Shown here in pieces: positions 10,124 through 19,523 of a stretch of 57,558 nt of DNA. The stretch's first letter is position 1. Every line of letters starts with the position of its first letter. Where the stretch lies: the NCBI GenBank assembly GCA_938005675.1, contig CALKXH010000120.1, forward strand, positions 1 to 57,558, written 5' to 3'. The notes under the pieces were generated by a model. It worked only from the letters and a program-made list of their open reading frames with translations. It ran no database searches and had not been told where the DNA came from. The DNA comes from an uncultured Anaerolineae bacterium (lineage in GTDB: Bacteria > Chloroflexota > Anaerolineae > Aggregatilineales > UBA2796). Position numbers and translations under genes: made by a program.

Positions 10124-10810
10124 ATGGCGAAAATTCTGATCGTTGAAGACGACAGCACGCTCGCAGATACCCTCGCGGATAATCTGCAAGAGGAGGGTTA
10201 TGAAGTCTTCAGCACGCGCGATGGCGAGAATGCCTTGTCGCTCATCCGCAGCAAACTGCCCGACTTGATCGTCCTCGATATCATGCTGCCCACTCTCGAT
10301 GGGCTGAGCGTCTGCCGCATCATCCGCAAAGACCCCGCCACCTTGCACATCCCCATCATCATGCTGACCGCCCGTGGCACTGAGGTCGACAAGATCGTCG
10401 GGCTGGAGAGCGGCGCCGATGACTACGTCGTCAAGCCGTTCGGCTTGGGCGAGTTCTTGGCGCGCGTGCGCGCCGTGATGCGCCGTATGCCCGGACGTCC
10501 CACCCTACAAGATGAACTGCTCTCAGGCGATCTGCGCGTGGACTTGGCGGGGCGGCGCGTCTTCCGCAACAATCAGGAGCTGCGCCTGAGCCATAAAGAG
10601 TTCGACTTGCTCTCCGAGCTGATGCGCAATCAAGGCGCCGTGCTATCGCGCGATCTGATCCTGACCAAAGTTTGGGGCTACGAGTATTTCGGCGATAAAC
10701 GCACAGTTGATGTGCACGTGCGCTGGCTGCGCGAGAAAATCGAGGATGATGCCAGCAAGCCACAGCGCATCGTGACAGTGCGCGGCGTCGGCTACCGCTT
10801 TGAGGGCTGA
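10124..10810 (+). CDS. OmpR/PhoB-family response regulator
   Basis: Receiver domain (1-120) with the acidic pocket EDD at 8-10, phosphoacceptor Asp52 (VLDIMLP), Thr in MLTARG and Lys in VVKPF. The C-terminal winged-helix (about 130-228) contains LRLSHKEFDLLSELMRNQGAVLSRDLIL and TVDVHVRWLREKIE, typical of PhoB/PhoP DNA-binding domains. 228 residues is the standard length. It is immediately followed by a histidine kinase with overlapping translation signals, so the pair is a two-component system; resemblance to PhoB/PhoR suggests phosphate or envelope sensing but no pst or pho genes are in the window. Confidence 0.93.
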   Translation: MAKILIVEDDSTLADTLADNLQEEGYEVFSTRDGENALSLIRSKLPDLIVLDIMLPTLDGLSVCRIIRKDPATLHIPIIMLTARGTEVDKIVGLESGADDYVVKPFGLGEFLARVRAVMRRMPGRPTLQDELLSGDLRVDLAGRRVFRNNQELRLSHKEFDLLSELMRNQGAVLSRDLILTKVWGYEYFGDKRTVDVHVRWLREKIEDDASKPQRIVTVRGVGYRFEG

Positions 10811-10817
10811 GACAGCC

Positions 10818-12062
10818 GTGAACGCGCTGTTGGCAATTGCGCTGATCGCCGTGCTGGGCTTGTGCGCGTTGCTGTGGTGGCGCTTGGGCGCCGCTCTGCA
10901 GCGCGCCGATTACGTCCAGAGCAAGCTCGAAGAGGCGCGCTACGCGCTCGCTCACAAAGCTGCGCGCCTGGAGATGTTGCGCGCTCAGACGCAAAGCTTG
11001 GCGGATATCCTCTTCGATCCGCTGCTGATCTTCAACGTCCGCACGACGCCTTACACGCTGCTCACCCTGAATGCCGCCGCCGCGCAAGTCTTCAAAATCG
11101 ATCCCCAAGCGGCGCAAGGGCGCACCGTCATGCAAGTGACTCGCCACCACGAGATCGACGCGCTGGTTGAGGCATTGGCGGACGGGCGAGAGCAGCCTGA
11201 GGCACAAATCATGATCGAGGATAACACCTTTCGGATGCGCGGCGGGCAGATCAGCGCGGCGGGCGAGTCTTTCGTCGTGATCGTGCTGCAGGATATCACT
11301 GAGCTGTTGCGCCTCGCCCGTGCCCGCCGCGATATGGTCGCTAATTTCTCCCACGATCTGCGCACACCGCTCAGCAGCATCAAGCTCCTGATCGAATCCC
11401 TGCAGATGAACCTCGGTCGCAACCCCGAACGCGATCGCAAGCTGTTGGCTAAGCTCGCCGGCGAAGCCGATAGCCTCCAACACATGACCCAAGAGCTGAT
11501 CGACCTCTCGATGATCGAATCCGGACGCGCCATCATGCGCCTCGTGCCCGTGCGCGCCCTTGAGGTGATCGAGAGCGCTTTCAAGCTCATGGAGACTCAG
11601 TTCGATCAAAAGCGGCTGCGCGCCACTTACAGTGTGCCGCCCGATCTGTGGATTCTAGCGGACGCCGATCAGATTCGGCGCGTGCTGACCAACTTGCTGC
11701 ACAACGCCGTCAAATTCACGCCCGCCGAAGGCAGCATCACCTGCACGGCTTGCGCAGTTGGCGAGAGCGCTCAAATCGAGGTGACCGACACCGGCATCGG
11801 CATCCCGCCTCATGAGCGCACGCGCATCTTCGAGCGCTTCTATCAGGTCGATTCGGCGCGCACGGGCGGCGGCGGCAGCGCCAATCGCGGCGGCACAGGC
11901 TTGGGCTTGGCGATCTCCAAGCACATCGTGGAGGCACACGGCGGCAAAATCTGGGCAGAGGCAGGCTTGCCGCCCACAGGCGCGCGGCTATGTTTCTGCG
12001 TCCCGCTGGCAGAGCCGCCCAACACCCCTCAGCCGACGGCTGAAGATGCTGCCTTTTCTTAA
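10818..12062 (+). CDS. PhoR-like sensor histidine kinase
   Basis: I choose the GTG at 10818 (414 residues), 7 bp after the regulator's stop, with GAGGG upstream; a TTG at 10800 inside the regulator is possible. A single N-terminal membrane segment (about 2-22, LLAIALIAVLGLCALLWW) is followed by a short coiled coil, a PAS-like domain (about 60-160), the dimerisation/phosphotransfer helix with FSHDLRTPLSSIK (phospho-His near residue 177), and a HATPase_c domain with N box LLHNAVKFT, G1 DTGIGIPP, and G2 GGTGLGLAIS. There is no large extracellular sensor, so it probably senses a membrane or cytoplasmic signal, as PhoR does. Confidence 0.92.
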   Translation: MNALLAIALIAVLGLCALLWWRLGAALQRADYVQSKLEEARYALAHKAARLEMLRAQTQSLADILFDPLLIFNVRTTPYTLLTLNAAAAQVFKIDPQAAQGRTVMQVTRHHEIDALVEALADGREQPEAQIMIEDNTFRMRGGQISAAGESFVVIVLQDITELLRLARARRDMVANFSHDLRTPLSSIKLLIESLQMNLGRNPERDRKLLAKLAGEADSLQHMTQELIDLSMIESGRAIMRLVPVRALEVIESAFKLMETQFDQKRLRATYSVPPDLWILADADQIRRVLTNLLHNAVKFTPAEGSITCTACAVGESAQIEVTDTGIGIPPHERTRIFERFYQVDSARTGGGGSANRGGTGLGLAISKHIVEAHGGKIWAEAGLPPTGARLCFCVPLAEPPNTPQPTAEDAAFS

Positions 12063-12071
12063 ACGCCCTTG

Positions 12072-12108
12072 TTGTGCCGCCGCTTTTGGGATAGTGTTAT
12101 GGCGGCAC
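12072..12108 (+). promoter_or_regulatory. Inverted repeat and possible promoter before the Clp gene
   Basis: GTGCCGCC (12074-12081) and GGCGGCAC (12101-12108) form a perfect 8-bp inverted repeat with a 19-bp centre. A weak promoter, TTGTGC (12072-12077), 17-bp spacer, TGTTAT (12095-12100), lies within it. There is no T tract, so it is either an operator or a 3' structure of the kinase gene. Confidence 0.4.
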
Positions 12109-12135
12109 GCAAAATTATGAGTCAGGTGCGGAGTT

Positions 12136-14355
12136 ATGGCGACGCTAAACCCTAAACTTCTCTCGACCGACTGCACAGCGGTCTTGAACGCTGCAGTGGA
12201 TATCATCAAGTCGTATGGCAGGCGAACGATCTACCCTGAGGCTGCCCTGCTCGCCTTGATCCGCACCCCAGAGACCGCCGCTCGGCGCATCCTTGAATTT
12301 TACAAGACTCAGCGCGGGCTCGACTTGGATCGCTTGGAACGATCTGTGCGCCTCGCCGTCGAGGGACGCCGCGACGTGGATGGCGATCTGCTCTTCAGCG
12401 CCGCCAATGGCGAAAAAATCGGCTTGAGCCGCCAAATGATCATCGCGCTGGACGAGGCGCTCAGCGTGGCGCAAGCCGGCAACGAGATGGTCATCGATAC
12501 TGATCATCTCTTGGCGGTCATGGCGGATGCCAAACTCAGCACCAGCGGCTTGCTGCGCCAATTCGGGCTGACGCCGCGCGCCATGACCGATCTGATGGCG
12601 GAGCGCATGATCAAGCAGAAAGGCGCCGCCACCGCCGACGTGGTGACTGAGGCACAGCGCGGCAACGTCCGCCCGCTCTACTTCCGCGAGAACTTGCTCA
12701 AAGAGCTAATCAACATGCTCTCGCAGCGCATCAACCGCCACGTCATCTTGATCGGACCCGAGGGCGTCGGCAAGCGCTCGCTGGCTTACAGTCTGGGCAT
12801 GTTGATGGCTGAAGGCAAAGGTCCGCTCGGCTTGAAAAAGCTAGTCACCATCGATGAGGCAGCGCTCCTTGATGATCCCGTGCGGACGGTCACTAACGGT
12901 TTGGCGCAAGCGCGCGGCGGCGTGCTGTTCATCCCGCGCTTGGAGCGCTTTTTCGGCGGACCAGTGCGCTCCGAGTTCCCGCGCGCCACGCCGAATATCC
13001 AAAAGGCGCTGCTGGGCGACGATCCCGTCATCTTGGCGACCGCGACGCAGGCTGATTACGACGAACGCCTCGCCAATGCTAGTGGAGTCTCAGGGCGCGT
13101 GCAGCTCCTGCGCGTGCCCGAGCCGAATGATGACGAGGCGACCGCCATCATCAAGGTTTTAGCGCCGCACATCGCTGCCGATTACAAAGTCAAGATCACC
13201 GACGATGCCATCAAGAGCGCTGTGCGCCTCGCCCGCCGCTACATGAGCCCCGCCACGCCTCTTCCGCGCAGCGCTGAGCATCTCTTGCACCGCGCCGCGG
13301 CGATGGTCAACGTCAGCCGCCGCGCCGAAATGCCGACCGACGCTGCCCCGCCCAACGACGAGCTGGATGCTGAAGATGTGACCCTAGCGGCAGCCCAAAT
13401 GACGGGCATCCCCGTCGCCAAGCTCGGTCAGGATGAGCGCACGCGCTACGCCAGCATGGTCGAACACCTGCATGAACGCATCATCGGGCAGTCTGAAGCG
13501 GTGCTCGCGGTCAGCCGCGCCGTGAAGACCGCTCGCGTCGGCTTAAAAGACCCCAAACGCCCCATCGGCAGCTTCCTGTTTCTCGGTCCGACGGGCGTCG
13601 GCAAGACTGAGCTGGCGAAAGCGCTGGCGGAATTCATGTTCGGCAGCGAAGACGCCATGCTCGAAATTGATATGAGCGAGTACATGGACGAGAGCGCCGT
13701 CAACAAGCTGATCGGCGCGCCGCCGGGCTACATCGGCTACGAGGGCGGCGGGCAACTGACCGACCGCGTCCGCCAGCAGCCCTACATCGTCGTGCTGTTT
13801 GACGAGGTCGAGAAGGCGCACAACCGCGTCATGGATGTGCTGCTGCAGGTGCTGGAGGCGGGTCGGCTGACCGACGGACAAGGGCGCACCGCCAACTTCA
13901 GCGAGGCGGTCATCATCCTGACCAGCAACCTAGGGCATGAGTACTTGCAAGATACCGACATCACGGAGGAAGACCGCGAAGGCGTGATGGAGGAAGTGCG
14001 CAATTTCTTCCGCCCCGAGTTCCTCAACCGTCTGGATGACATCGTGATCTTCCACATGCTCAGCCAGTCCGATCTGCGCGCCATCCTCGACCTGATGCTC
14101 AAAAAGGAGGCGAAGCTGGCAGCCGAGCGCGGCTTGAACCTGACTTTCACCGAGTCGGCTAAGGACTGGATGATGGCGCAGAATACTAACCCTGAGTGGG
14201 GCGCGCGCCCCTTGCGGCGGATCATCGCCCGCAGCGTCCGCGAGCCATTGGCGGACTTCCTGCTCACCACCAATCCCGATTTCGGCACTTCGATCACCAT
14301 TGACGCCGAGCCGAACGCCGAAAAATTGAGCTTCAAGGTCGAAGCGCGGGCATGA
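12136..14355 (+). CDS. Clp/Hsp100-type AAA+ ATPase with degenerate D1
   Basis: 739 residues: Clp N-domain double repeat (about 5-155), a first AAA domain (about 180-400) and a second (about 440-735). D2 is intact, with Walker A GPTGVGKTE near 484, Walker B VVLFDEVEKAH near 553, and sensor-2 region GARPLRRII. D1 is not: its P-loop reads GPEGVGKRS (Arg where Ser/Thr belongs) and the Walker B position reads VLFIPRLERF, lacking both acidic residues. No ClpB/ClpC middle coiled coil separates D1 and D2, and the D2 region between TSNLGHEYL and the RPEFLNR motif has no IGL/VGF-type ClpP-docking tripeptide that I can see. So it is neither a standard ClpC nor ClpB; an unfoldase not coupled to ClpP is my inference. 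It overlaps the next gene by 4 bp. Confidence 0.88.
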   Translation: MATLNPKLLSTDCTAVLNAAVDIIKSYGRRTIYPEAALLALIRTPETAARRILEFYKTQRGLDLDRLERSVRLAVEGRRDVDGDLLFSAANGEKIGLSRQMIIALDEALSVAQAGNEMVIDTDHLLAVMADAKLSTSGLLRQFGLTPRAMTDLMAERMIKQKGAATADVVTEAQRGNVRPLYFRENLLKELINMLSQRINRHVILIGPEGVGKRSLAYSLGMLMAEGKGPLGLKKLVTIDEAALLDDPVRTVTNGLAQARGGVLFIPRLERFFGGPVRSEFPRATPNIQKALLGDDPVILATATQADYDERLANASGVSGRVQLLRVPEPNDDEATAIIKVLAPHIAADYKVKITDDAIKSAVRLARRYMSPATPLPRSAEHLLHRAAAMVNVSRRAEMPTDAAPPNDELDAEDVTLAAAQMTGIPVAKLGQDERTRYASMVEHLHERIIGQSEAVLAVSRAVKTARVGLKDPKRPIGSFLFLGPTGVGKTELAKALAEFMFGSEDAMLEIDMSEYMDESAVNKLIGAPPGYIGYEGGGQLTDRVRQQPYIVVLFDEVEKAHNRVMDVLLQVLEAGRLTDGQGRTANFSEAVIILTSNLGHEYLQDTDITEEDREGVMEEVRNFFRPEFLNRLDDIVIFHMLSQSDLRAILDLMLKKEAKLAAERGLNLTFTESAKDWMMAQNTNPEWGARPLRRIIARSVREPLADFLLTTNPDFGTSITIDAEPNAEKLSFKVEARA

Positions 14356-15365
14356 GGCAGCTCGCCCTGCTGCTCGGCGCGCTCGTGATCGCTCTCGCGG
14401 GCGGATCGGGGCGCGCGCAGGCTCAGCCGAGCGTCACCATCCTCTTCACGGGCGATTTGATGCTCGGTCGCAGCCTTGAGGAAGCCGCCCGCGCCAATAA
14501 CGACCCGCTCTTCGCCTTTCGGCGCGTGGCAGAGCTGCTTCAAAGTGCCGATCTGACCGTCGGCAACCTTGAATGCGTCCTGAGCGAGCTGGGCGCGCCC
14601 GCTCGCAAGCGCTATCCGTTGCGCTGCGCGGCTGCGCTTGAGGCGCTGCGCTGGGCGGGCTTCGACGTCCTCTCGCTCGCCAACAATCACGCCATGGACT
14701 TCGGCGGCGAGGCGCTCTTGGATATGATCGCGCGTCTGAACAACGCTGGCATTGCCACCGTCGGGGCGGGCGCAAACTCTCACGCCGCGCGGACGCCCGC
14801 CGTCGTGCTGCGCAACGGCGTGCGGATCGCCTTTTTGGGCTACGTCAACGTGCCGCAAGATGGCGCGCCGTTCTTCTTTCGCAACGATCTGACAGCCGCT
14901 ACTCAGACTAGCGCGGGCGTGGCATGGGCGAGCGCCGACTCACAAGGCGTGGCGATGCTTCAAGCGGATGTGCGCGCCGCCCGCGCCCTCGCCGACGTGG
15001 TGATCGTCTTGCTGCACGCCGGCATCGAGTACGCGCGGGCGCCCAATGAGGTGCAGCGCCTGCTCGCTCAAGCAGCAATCGAGGCGGGCGCGGCTGCGGT
15101 CATCGGCGCGCATCCGCACGTGCTGCAGGGCGTGCAGCGCTACAAAGGGGGCATCATCGCCTACAGCTTGGGCAATTTCGTCTTCGATATGACGGTCGAT
15201 ACCTCGGCGGCGCTGCGCCTGAGCGTGACGGCGAATGGCGTGCAGGGCTACGAGTGGCTGCCCGTCGTGATCAGTCCGCTTGGGCAGCCGCGCCCCGCGG
15301 CGCCTGAGCAAGCTGCGCGCATCCTCGCGGCATTGGAGCGGCTCTCAGGGCAGCTGAATCGTTGA
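14352..15365 (+). CDS. CapA/PgsA-like metallophosphatase-fold protein, secreted
   Basis: 337 residues beginning with a signal peptide (about 1-24, cleavage after AQA). Family motifs of the CapA (poly-gamma-glutamate synthesis) group are clear: FTGDLMLGR near 33, NLE, SLANNHAMDFG, GAHPHVLQG and YSLGNFVFD, which form a calcineurin-like dimetal site. Members act in polyglutamate capsule synthesis or as envelope phosphoesterases; without capB/capC nearby the substrate is open. ATGA overlap with the Clp gene means coupled translation. Confidence 0.9.
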   Translation: MRQLALLLGALVIALAGGSGRAQAQPSVTILFTGDLMLGRSLEEAARANNDPLFAFRRVAELLQSADLTVGNLECVLSELGAPARKRYPLRCAAALEALRWAGFDVLSLANNHAMDFGGEALLDMIARLNNAGIATVGAGANSHAARTPAVVLRNGVRIAFLGYVNVPQDGAPFFFRNDLTAATQTSAGVAWASADSQGVAMLQADVRAARALADVVIVLLHAGIEYARAPNEVQRLLAQAAIEAGAAAVIGAHPHVLQGVQRYKGGIIAYSLGNFVFDMTVDTSAALRLSVTANGVQGYEWLPVVISPLGQPRPAAPEQAARILAALERLSGQLNR

Positions 15366-15368
15366 GCA

Positions 15369-15397
15369 TTGCCGCCTTCAGGAGAATCAGCTATCAT
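15369..15397 (+). promoter_or_regulatory. Promoter of the mreB-like gene
   Basis: TTGCCG (15369-15374), 17-bp spacer, TATCAT (15392-15397, preceded by GC). Predicted start about 15404, some 49 nt before the ATG at 15453. Confidence 0.65.
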
Positions 15398-15452
15398 AGC
15401 GCGGCTAGACGAGCGTTCGTCGAGCGCATTTCGGCATTCGGAAAGAGACGGC

Positions 15453-16469
15453 ATGGGCTTATTCACGCGTAAACTGGGCGTTGATCTCGGCACGGTCAAC
15501 GTGATCATTTACGGCAATGGGCAGATTCTGCTGCAAGAGCCTGCCATGGTCGCGTTGACGATTGAGGATGAGCGCATCGTCGCCATCGGGCAGGAGGCGC
15601 GCGATATGTACGGGCGGCATCCTGAGCACATCGAGGTGGTGCGCCCGCTGCGCGAAGGCGTGATCGCCGATTACGAGGTCACTGAGGCGATGCTGCGCCA
15701 TTTTTTCCAGAAGATCGGCGGACGTCCGCTGTGGGGCGGGCTGCAGGTGATGATCAGCGTGCCGTACGGCGCTAACAGCGTGGAGCGGCGCGCCGTCCAT
15801 GAGGCAGCCATACAAGCCGGCGCCCGCGAGGCGATCCTGATTCACGAATCGCTCGCCTCCGCCATCGGAGCGGGTTTGCCAGTGCGTACGCCGGCGGGCA
15901 ACATGGTGCTGAACATCGGCGGTGGCGCGAGCGAGGCGGCGGTCATCGCCATGAACGGCGTGGTGGTGGCGGAGAGCGTCCGCGTGGGCGGCTTGCGCCT
16001 TGATGACGCCATCATCAACTACGTTCGGCGCAAGTACAATCTGATCATCGGGCAACCGACGGCGGAGTCGATTAAGATTCAGATCGGGGCGGCTATACCA
16101 CTGCCCGAAGACCTCTCGATGGAAGTGCAAGGGCGCGATCAGCTGAGCGGTTTGCCGCGCACCATCAGCATCAGCACGGGCGAGGTGGTTGAGGCGATAG
16201 CAGATACCCTCGCCGATATCGCCGGCGTGGCGAAAGCGGTCTTAGAGCGCACGCCGCCCGAACTGGCGTCCGATATTATCGACCGCGGCGTGATGATCAC
16301 GGGCGGCGGCGCGCTGCTGCGCGGCGTTGATGAGTACATCACTCAGCAGATCAAAGTGCCAGCCTACCGTGCGGATGATCCGATTGTCTGTACGGCAGTG
16401 GGGGCGGGGCGCGCTCTGGAGGATGCAGCCTTGCGGCGGCGCGTGGAGGGCGTCAGCTACTCTAAGTAG
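15453..16469 (+). CDS. mreB: MreB/Mbl-family actin-like protein
   Basis: Bacterial actin that organises cell-wall synthesis in rods. I start at the ATG at 15453 ([14 protein letters not shown]...), 338 residues, the normal MreB length; upstream in-frame codons fall in the promoter. Motifs: phosphate-1 VDLGTVNV, connect/phosphate-2 [12 protein letters not shown], and the adenosine loop [16 protein letters not shown]. It is a single copy here without mreC/mreD, so it may be one of several paralogues rather than the morphogenetic-operon copy. Its 3' end overlaps the convergent rex gene by 13 bp. Confidence 0.9.
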   Translation: MGLFTRKLGVDLGTVNVIIYGNGQILLQEPAMVALTIEDERIVAIGQEARDMYGRHPEHIEVVRPLREGVIADYEVTEAMLRHFFQKIGGRPLWGGLQVMISVPYGANSVERRAVHEAAIQAGAREAILIHESLASAIGAGLPVRTPAGNMVLNIGGGASEAAVIAMNGVVVAESVRVGGLRLDDAIINYVRRKYNLIIGQPTAESIKIQIGAAIPLPEDLSMEVQGRDQLSGLPRTISISTGEVVEAIADTLADIAGVAKAVLERTPPELASDIIDRGVMITGGGALLRGVDEYITQQIKVPAYRADDPIVCTAVGAGRALEDAALRRRVEGVSYSK

Positions 16470-17077
16470 TAGGTCATGCGCTGCAAGTGCATGACGGGGT
16501 CGATGTACTGCACGTGGACGTCGTTCGGCACGCTCAGGGTGATGGGCGCGTAGTTCAGGATGGCGCGCACGCCCGCCTCCACCAGCTGGTCGCAGACCGC
16601 TTGCGCGTTCTCAGCCGGCACGGCGATCATGGCGATTTTGATGTTGTGTTGGCGGATGAAGTCGCGCATTTGATCGGCGTGCAGCACTTCCACCTCGCCG
16701 CTCTTGCCCAGACGGGCGGGATCGACATCGAAGGCGGCGACCACCCGAAAGCCGCGTGAGACGAAGCCGCGATAATGCGCGATGGCGCGCCCCAAGTCGC
16801 CCGCGCCGACCACGATCATCTGCCATTCGCGGTCTACCTGCAGAATTTGCTTCAGCTGGGCTTGCAAATGGCTGATCTGATAGCCCGTCCCCTGCTTGCC
16901 GAACTCGCCGAAGTGCGAGAGGTCTTTGCGGATTTGGGCGGAGCTGATGCCCAGCCGCTGCCCCAACTCGTGCGAGGAGGTGACGGTCTTGCCTTGCTGC
17001 ATGAGCTGATTCAAGGCGCGCAAGTAGATCGGCAAGCGCCCGATCACAATATCAGGAATGCTCGGATACGATGCCAT
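16457..17077 (-). CDS. rex: Redox-sensing transcriptional repressor Rex
   Basis: Dimeric repressor that reads the NADH/NAD+ ratio and controls fermentative and respiratory genes. I choose the ATG at 17077 ([15 protein letters not shown]..., 206 residues, family length) because a promoter and GGAGG site lie just before it; longer in-frame starts fall upstream of the promoter. Winged helix at 1-75 with [22 protein letters not shown], the highly conserved Rex DNA-binding and hinge motif; Rossmann domain with [10 protein letters not shown] (GxGxxG at 91-96) and FDVDP. The C-terminal swap helix is present ([12 protein letters not shown]). It is divergent from hoxE, making the Hox-PFOR operon the obvious target. 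Confidence 0.95.
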   Translation of the reverse strand: MASYPSIPDIVIGRLPIYLRALNQLMQQGKTVTSSHELGQRLGISSAQIRKDLSHFGEFGKQGTGYQISHLQAQLKQILQVDREWQMIVVGAGDLGRAIAHYRGFVSRGFRVVAAFDVDPARLGKSGEVEVLHADQMRDFIRQHNIKIAMIAVPAENAQAVCDQLVEAGVRAILNYAPITLSVPNDVHVQYIDPVMHLQRMTYYLE

Positions 17078-17360
17078 ACCGAAGGATGCCTCCACTCCGT
17101 GATTTTTGGCGTGAATTTCTAGCCTACGACTGCGGACAAGGGCAGCAGACGGACTGTCCGTGAATTCTGGCACCATAGTGTAGCACACTTGCCCGATCTT
17201 GTGAATGGCGCAGCCGCGCCCTGCCTTCGGGCAAAATTGTGACATTCTACGCCCGAAAATCTGCCACTTGTCACGTGGTAAAAGGATTGATTATTGGGTA
17301 GGCTGATGCTCAAAAATCGCCTTCCTTCAAACTTAATTCAGCCAGAAAGGACGCCTGTGG
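17078..17360. promoter_or_regulatory. Divergent rex-hoxE control region
   Basis: This 283-bp gap holds the rex promoter (17177-17205), three GTGAAT repeats (17111, 17160, 17201) of which the last is part of TTGTGAA, the standard Rex half-site, a TTGTGAC at 17237-17243, and a near-perfect palindrome ACGGAC-T-GTCCGT at 17149-17161. No complete TTGTGAA-N4-TTCACAA operator is present. On the plus strand I cannot find a convincing -35/-10 pair for hoxE, so its promoter may be activator-dependent or use another sigma factor. Confidence 0.5.
17177..17205 (-). promoter_or_regulatory. Promoter of rex
   Basis: On the minus strand TTCACA (rc of 17200-17205), 17-bp spacer, TACACT (rc of 17177-17182, preceded by GC). 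The -35 box is contained in a TTGTGAA Rex half-site, which would permit autoregulation. Confidence 0.65.
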
Positions 17361-17873
17361 ATGTATCAAGCCAAGCCGATTCCTGCGCCTTCTGACGATA
17401 AACGTTGGCGCATTGTGAACGCCACCATGCGCCGTCACGGCTACCAGCCCAGCGGCTTGATCGAGACGCTGCATACGATGCAAGAGTCGTTCGGTTTCCT
17501 CGACGTGGACGGCTTGCGTTATGTGGCGCGCTCGTTGCGCGTGCCGCTCAGCCAAGTTTACGGCGTCGCCACTTTCTACAATCTGTTCAAGATGAAGCCC
17601 GCCGGCGAGCATACGTGCATTGTCTGCCTTGGCACGGCGTGCTACATCAAGGGCGCGCCCGCCATTTTGAGCAGCCTCGAGCAGGCGCTGGAGATCAAGC
17701 CTGATCAGACCACGCCCGACAAGAAAGTCTCGCTGATGGTGGCGCGCTGCGTGGGCGCCTGCGGCTTGGCGCCGGTCGTGGTCTTGGATGAAGAGACGCA
17801 CGGCAAGCTCTCGCCTGAGGCAGTCGTTGAAAAAGTTGCGGCGTGGCGAGTGCCCGTCGCGGAGGAGCGTTGA
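17361..17873 (+). CDS. hoxE: Bidirectional [NiFe]-hydrogenase diaphorase subunit HoxE (NuoE-like)
   Basis: 170-residue [2Fe-2S] protein of the HoxEFU diaphorase, homologous to NuoE of complex I. The helical N-terminus carries [14 protein letters not shown], followed by GVATFYNLF and the thioredoxin-like cluster site with cysteines at 89 and 94 (CLGTAC) and 130 and 134 (CVGAC). First gene of the operon and only 1 bp from hoxF. That the downstream genes are hydrogenase subunits, not other Nuo genes, separates it from complex I. Confidence 0.94.
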   Translation: MYQAKPIPAPSDDKRWRIVNATMRRHGYQPSGLIETLHTMQESFGFLDVDGLRYVARSLRVPLSQVYGVATFYNLFKMKPAGEHTCIVCLGTACYIKGAPAILSSLEQALEIKPDQTTPDKKVSLMVARCVGACGLAPVVVLDEETHGKLSPEAVVEKVAAWRVPVAEER

Positions 17874-17874
17874 G

Positions 17875-19523
17875 ATGCATCTGGAGGACCTACACGCTAT
17901 CGCTCAGCAGCAGCAAGAGGCAGATTCGAAGCTGGAGCACATTCTGTACGTCTGCACGGGCACTGCCTGCCAATCCAGCCGCAGCGAGGAGGTGCTGAAA
18001 GCCATCCAAGCCGAGCTGAAGGCGCGCGGGTTGGAGAAAAAGTGCGCAGTTCGTCCCGGCGGCTGTCAGGGCTTGTGCGCGCGCGGTCCGTTGGCGAACT
18101 TGGATCGCGGCAAGCAGCTCTACCAGCACCTCACGCCCGAAGACGCCCCTGCTGTGGTTGAGGCGCTCGATGGCGAGCCGCCTGCGCGCCTGCAGCTCGA
18201 TAAGCAGTTGCCGTTCTTCACCCGTCAAGTGCGCGTGGCGACGCAAGGTGGCGGTTTGATCGACCCGAACGATCTGAACAGCTACATCGCGGCGGGCGGC
18301 TACACAGCTCTGCTGGATGCTCTCATGCACAAGACGCCCGCCGAAGTGCTGCAGGAGGTCGTCAAGAGCGGCTTGCGCGGGCGCGGCGGCGGCGGCTACC
18401 CGACGGGCTTGAAGTGGAGCACCGTCGCCAAAGCTGCCCCGACGCCCAAGTACGTGATCGTCAACGGCGACGAGGGCGATCCGGGCGCCTTCATGGATCG
18501 CGCCCTGATGGAAGATTATCCCTTCCGCGTGCTAGAGGGCATGACTCTAGCCGCTTACGCCGTCGGTGCCTCCTACGGTTACATCTATGTGCGCGCCGAG
18601 TATCCGCTCGCTGTCAAGCGCTTGCAGAACGCCATCAAGCAAGCGCAGAAACAGAACTTGCTGGGCAGCAACATCGCCAGCACGCCTTTCAGCTTCAACG
18701 TCGAGATTCGGCTGGGCGCCGGCGCCTTCGTCTGCGGCGAGGAGACCGCCCTGATCGCCAGCATCGAGGGCGGGCGCGGCACGCCGCGTCCCCGTCCGCC
18801 CTACCCGGCGGAATCGGGCTTGTGGGGCAAGCCGACCTTGATCAATAACGTTGAGACCATCGCTAACGTAGTGCCGATCTTGCAGCACGGCAGCGAATGG
18901 TTCGCCCGCATCGGCACGGAGAAGAGCAAGGGGACGAAAGTCTTCGCGCTCAGCGGGCGCATCAACAACACTGGCTTGATCGAAGTGCCGATGGGCATCA
19001 CATTGCGCGAGATCATCTTCGAGATCGGCGGCGGCATCCCAGAGGGCAAGAAATTCAAAGCCGTTCAGACGGGCGGACCGAGCGGCGGCTGCATCCCGGA
19101 GCAGCACCTCGATATGCCTGTGGACTACGACTCACTGGCGCAAGTCGGCTCGATCATGGGATCGGGCGGCATGATCGTCATGGATGAGACCAGCTGCATG
19201 GTGGACGTGGCGAAATACTTCATGGAGTTCAGCATGGCGGAGTCGTGCGGCAAATGCGTGCCGTGTCGGGTGGGCACGGCGCAAATGTACGACCTGCTCC
19301 TTAAGATCAGCGAGGGGCGCGCTACCCTGAACGATCTCGCCCTCTTGGAGGCGCTCTGCGACATGGTCAAGCACACCAGCTTGTGCGGGCTGGGGCAAGC
19401 CGCGCCCAATCCAGTGATCAGCACGCTGCGCTACTTCCGCGATGAATATCTGGCGCACATCCTTGAAAAACGTTGTCCAGCGGGCGTCTGCCAGATGAAG
19501 CCTGAGGTGATGGAGGTGCACTC

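Noticed and set aside
10431-11609. A 392-codon minus-strand frame opposite the response regulator and kinase.
   Set aside because: Spans two clear coding genes on the other strand and shows only low-complexity composition.
17170-17187. TGGCAC-N5-TGTAGC resembling a sigma-54 -24/-12 promoter.
   Set aside because: The -12 part lacks the TTGC core, the site is far from hoxE, and it overlaps a better sigma-70 promoter for rex on the other strand.
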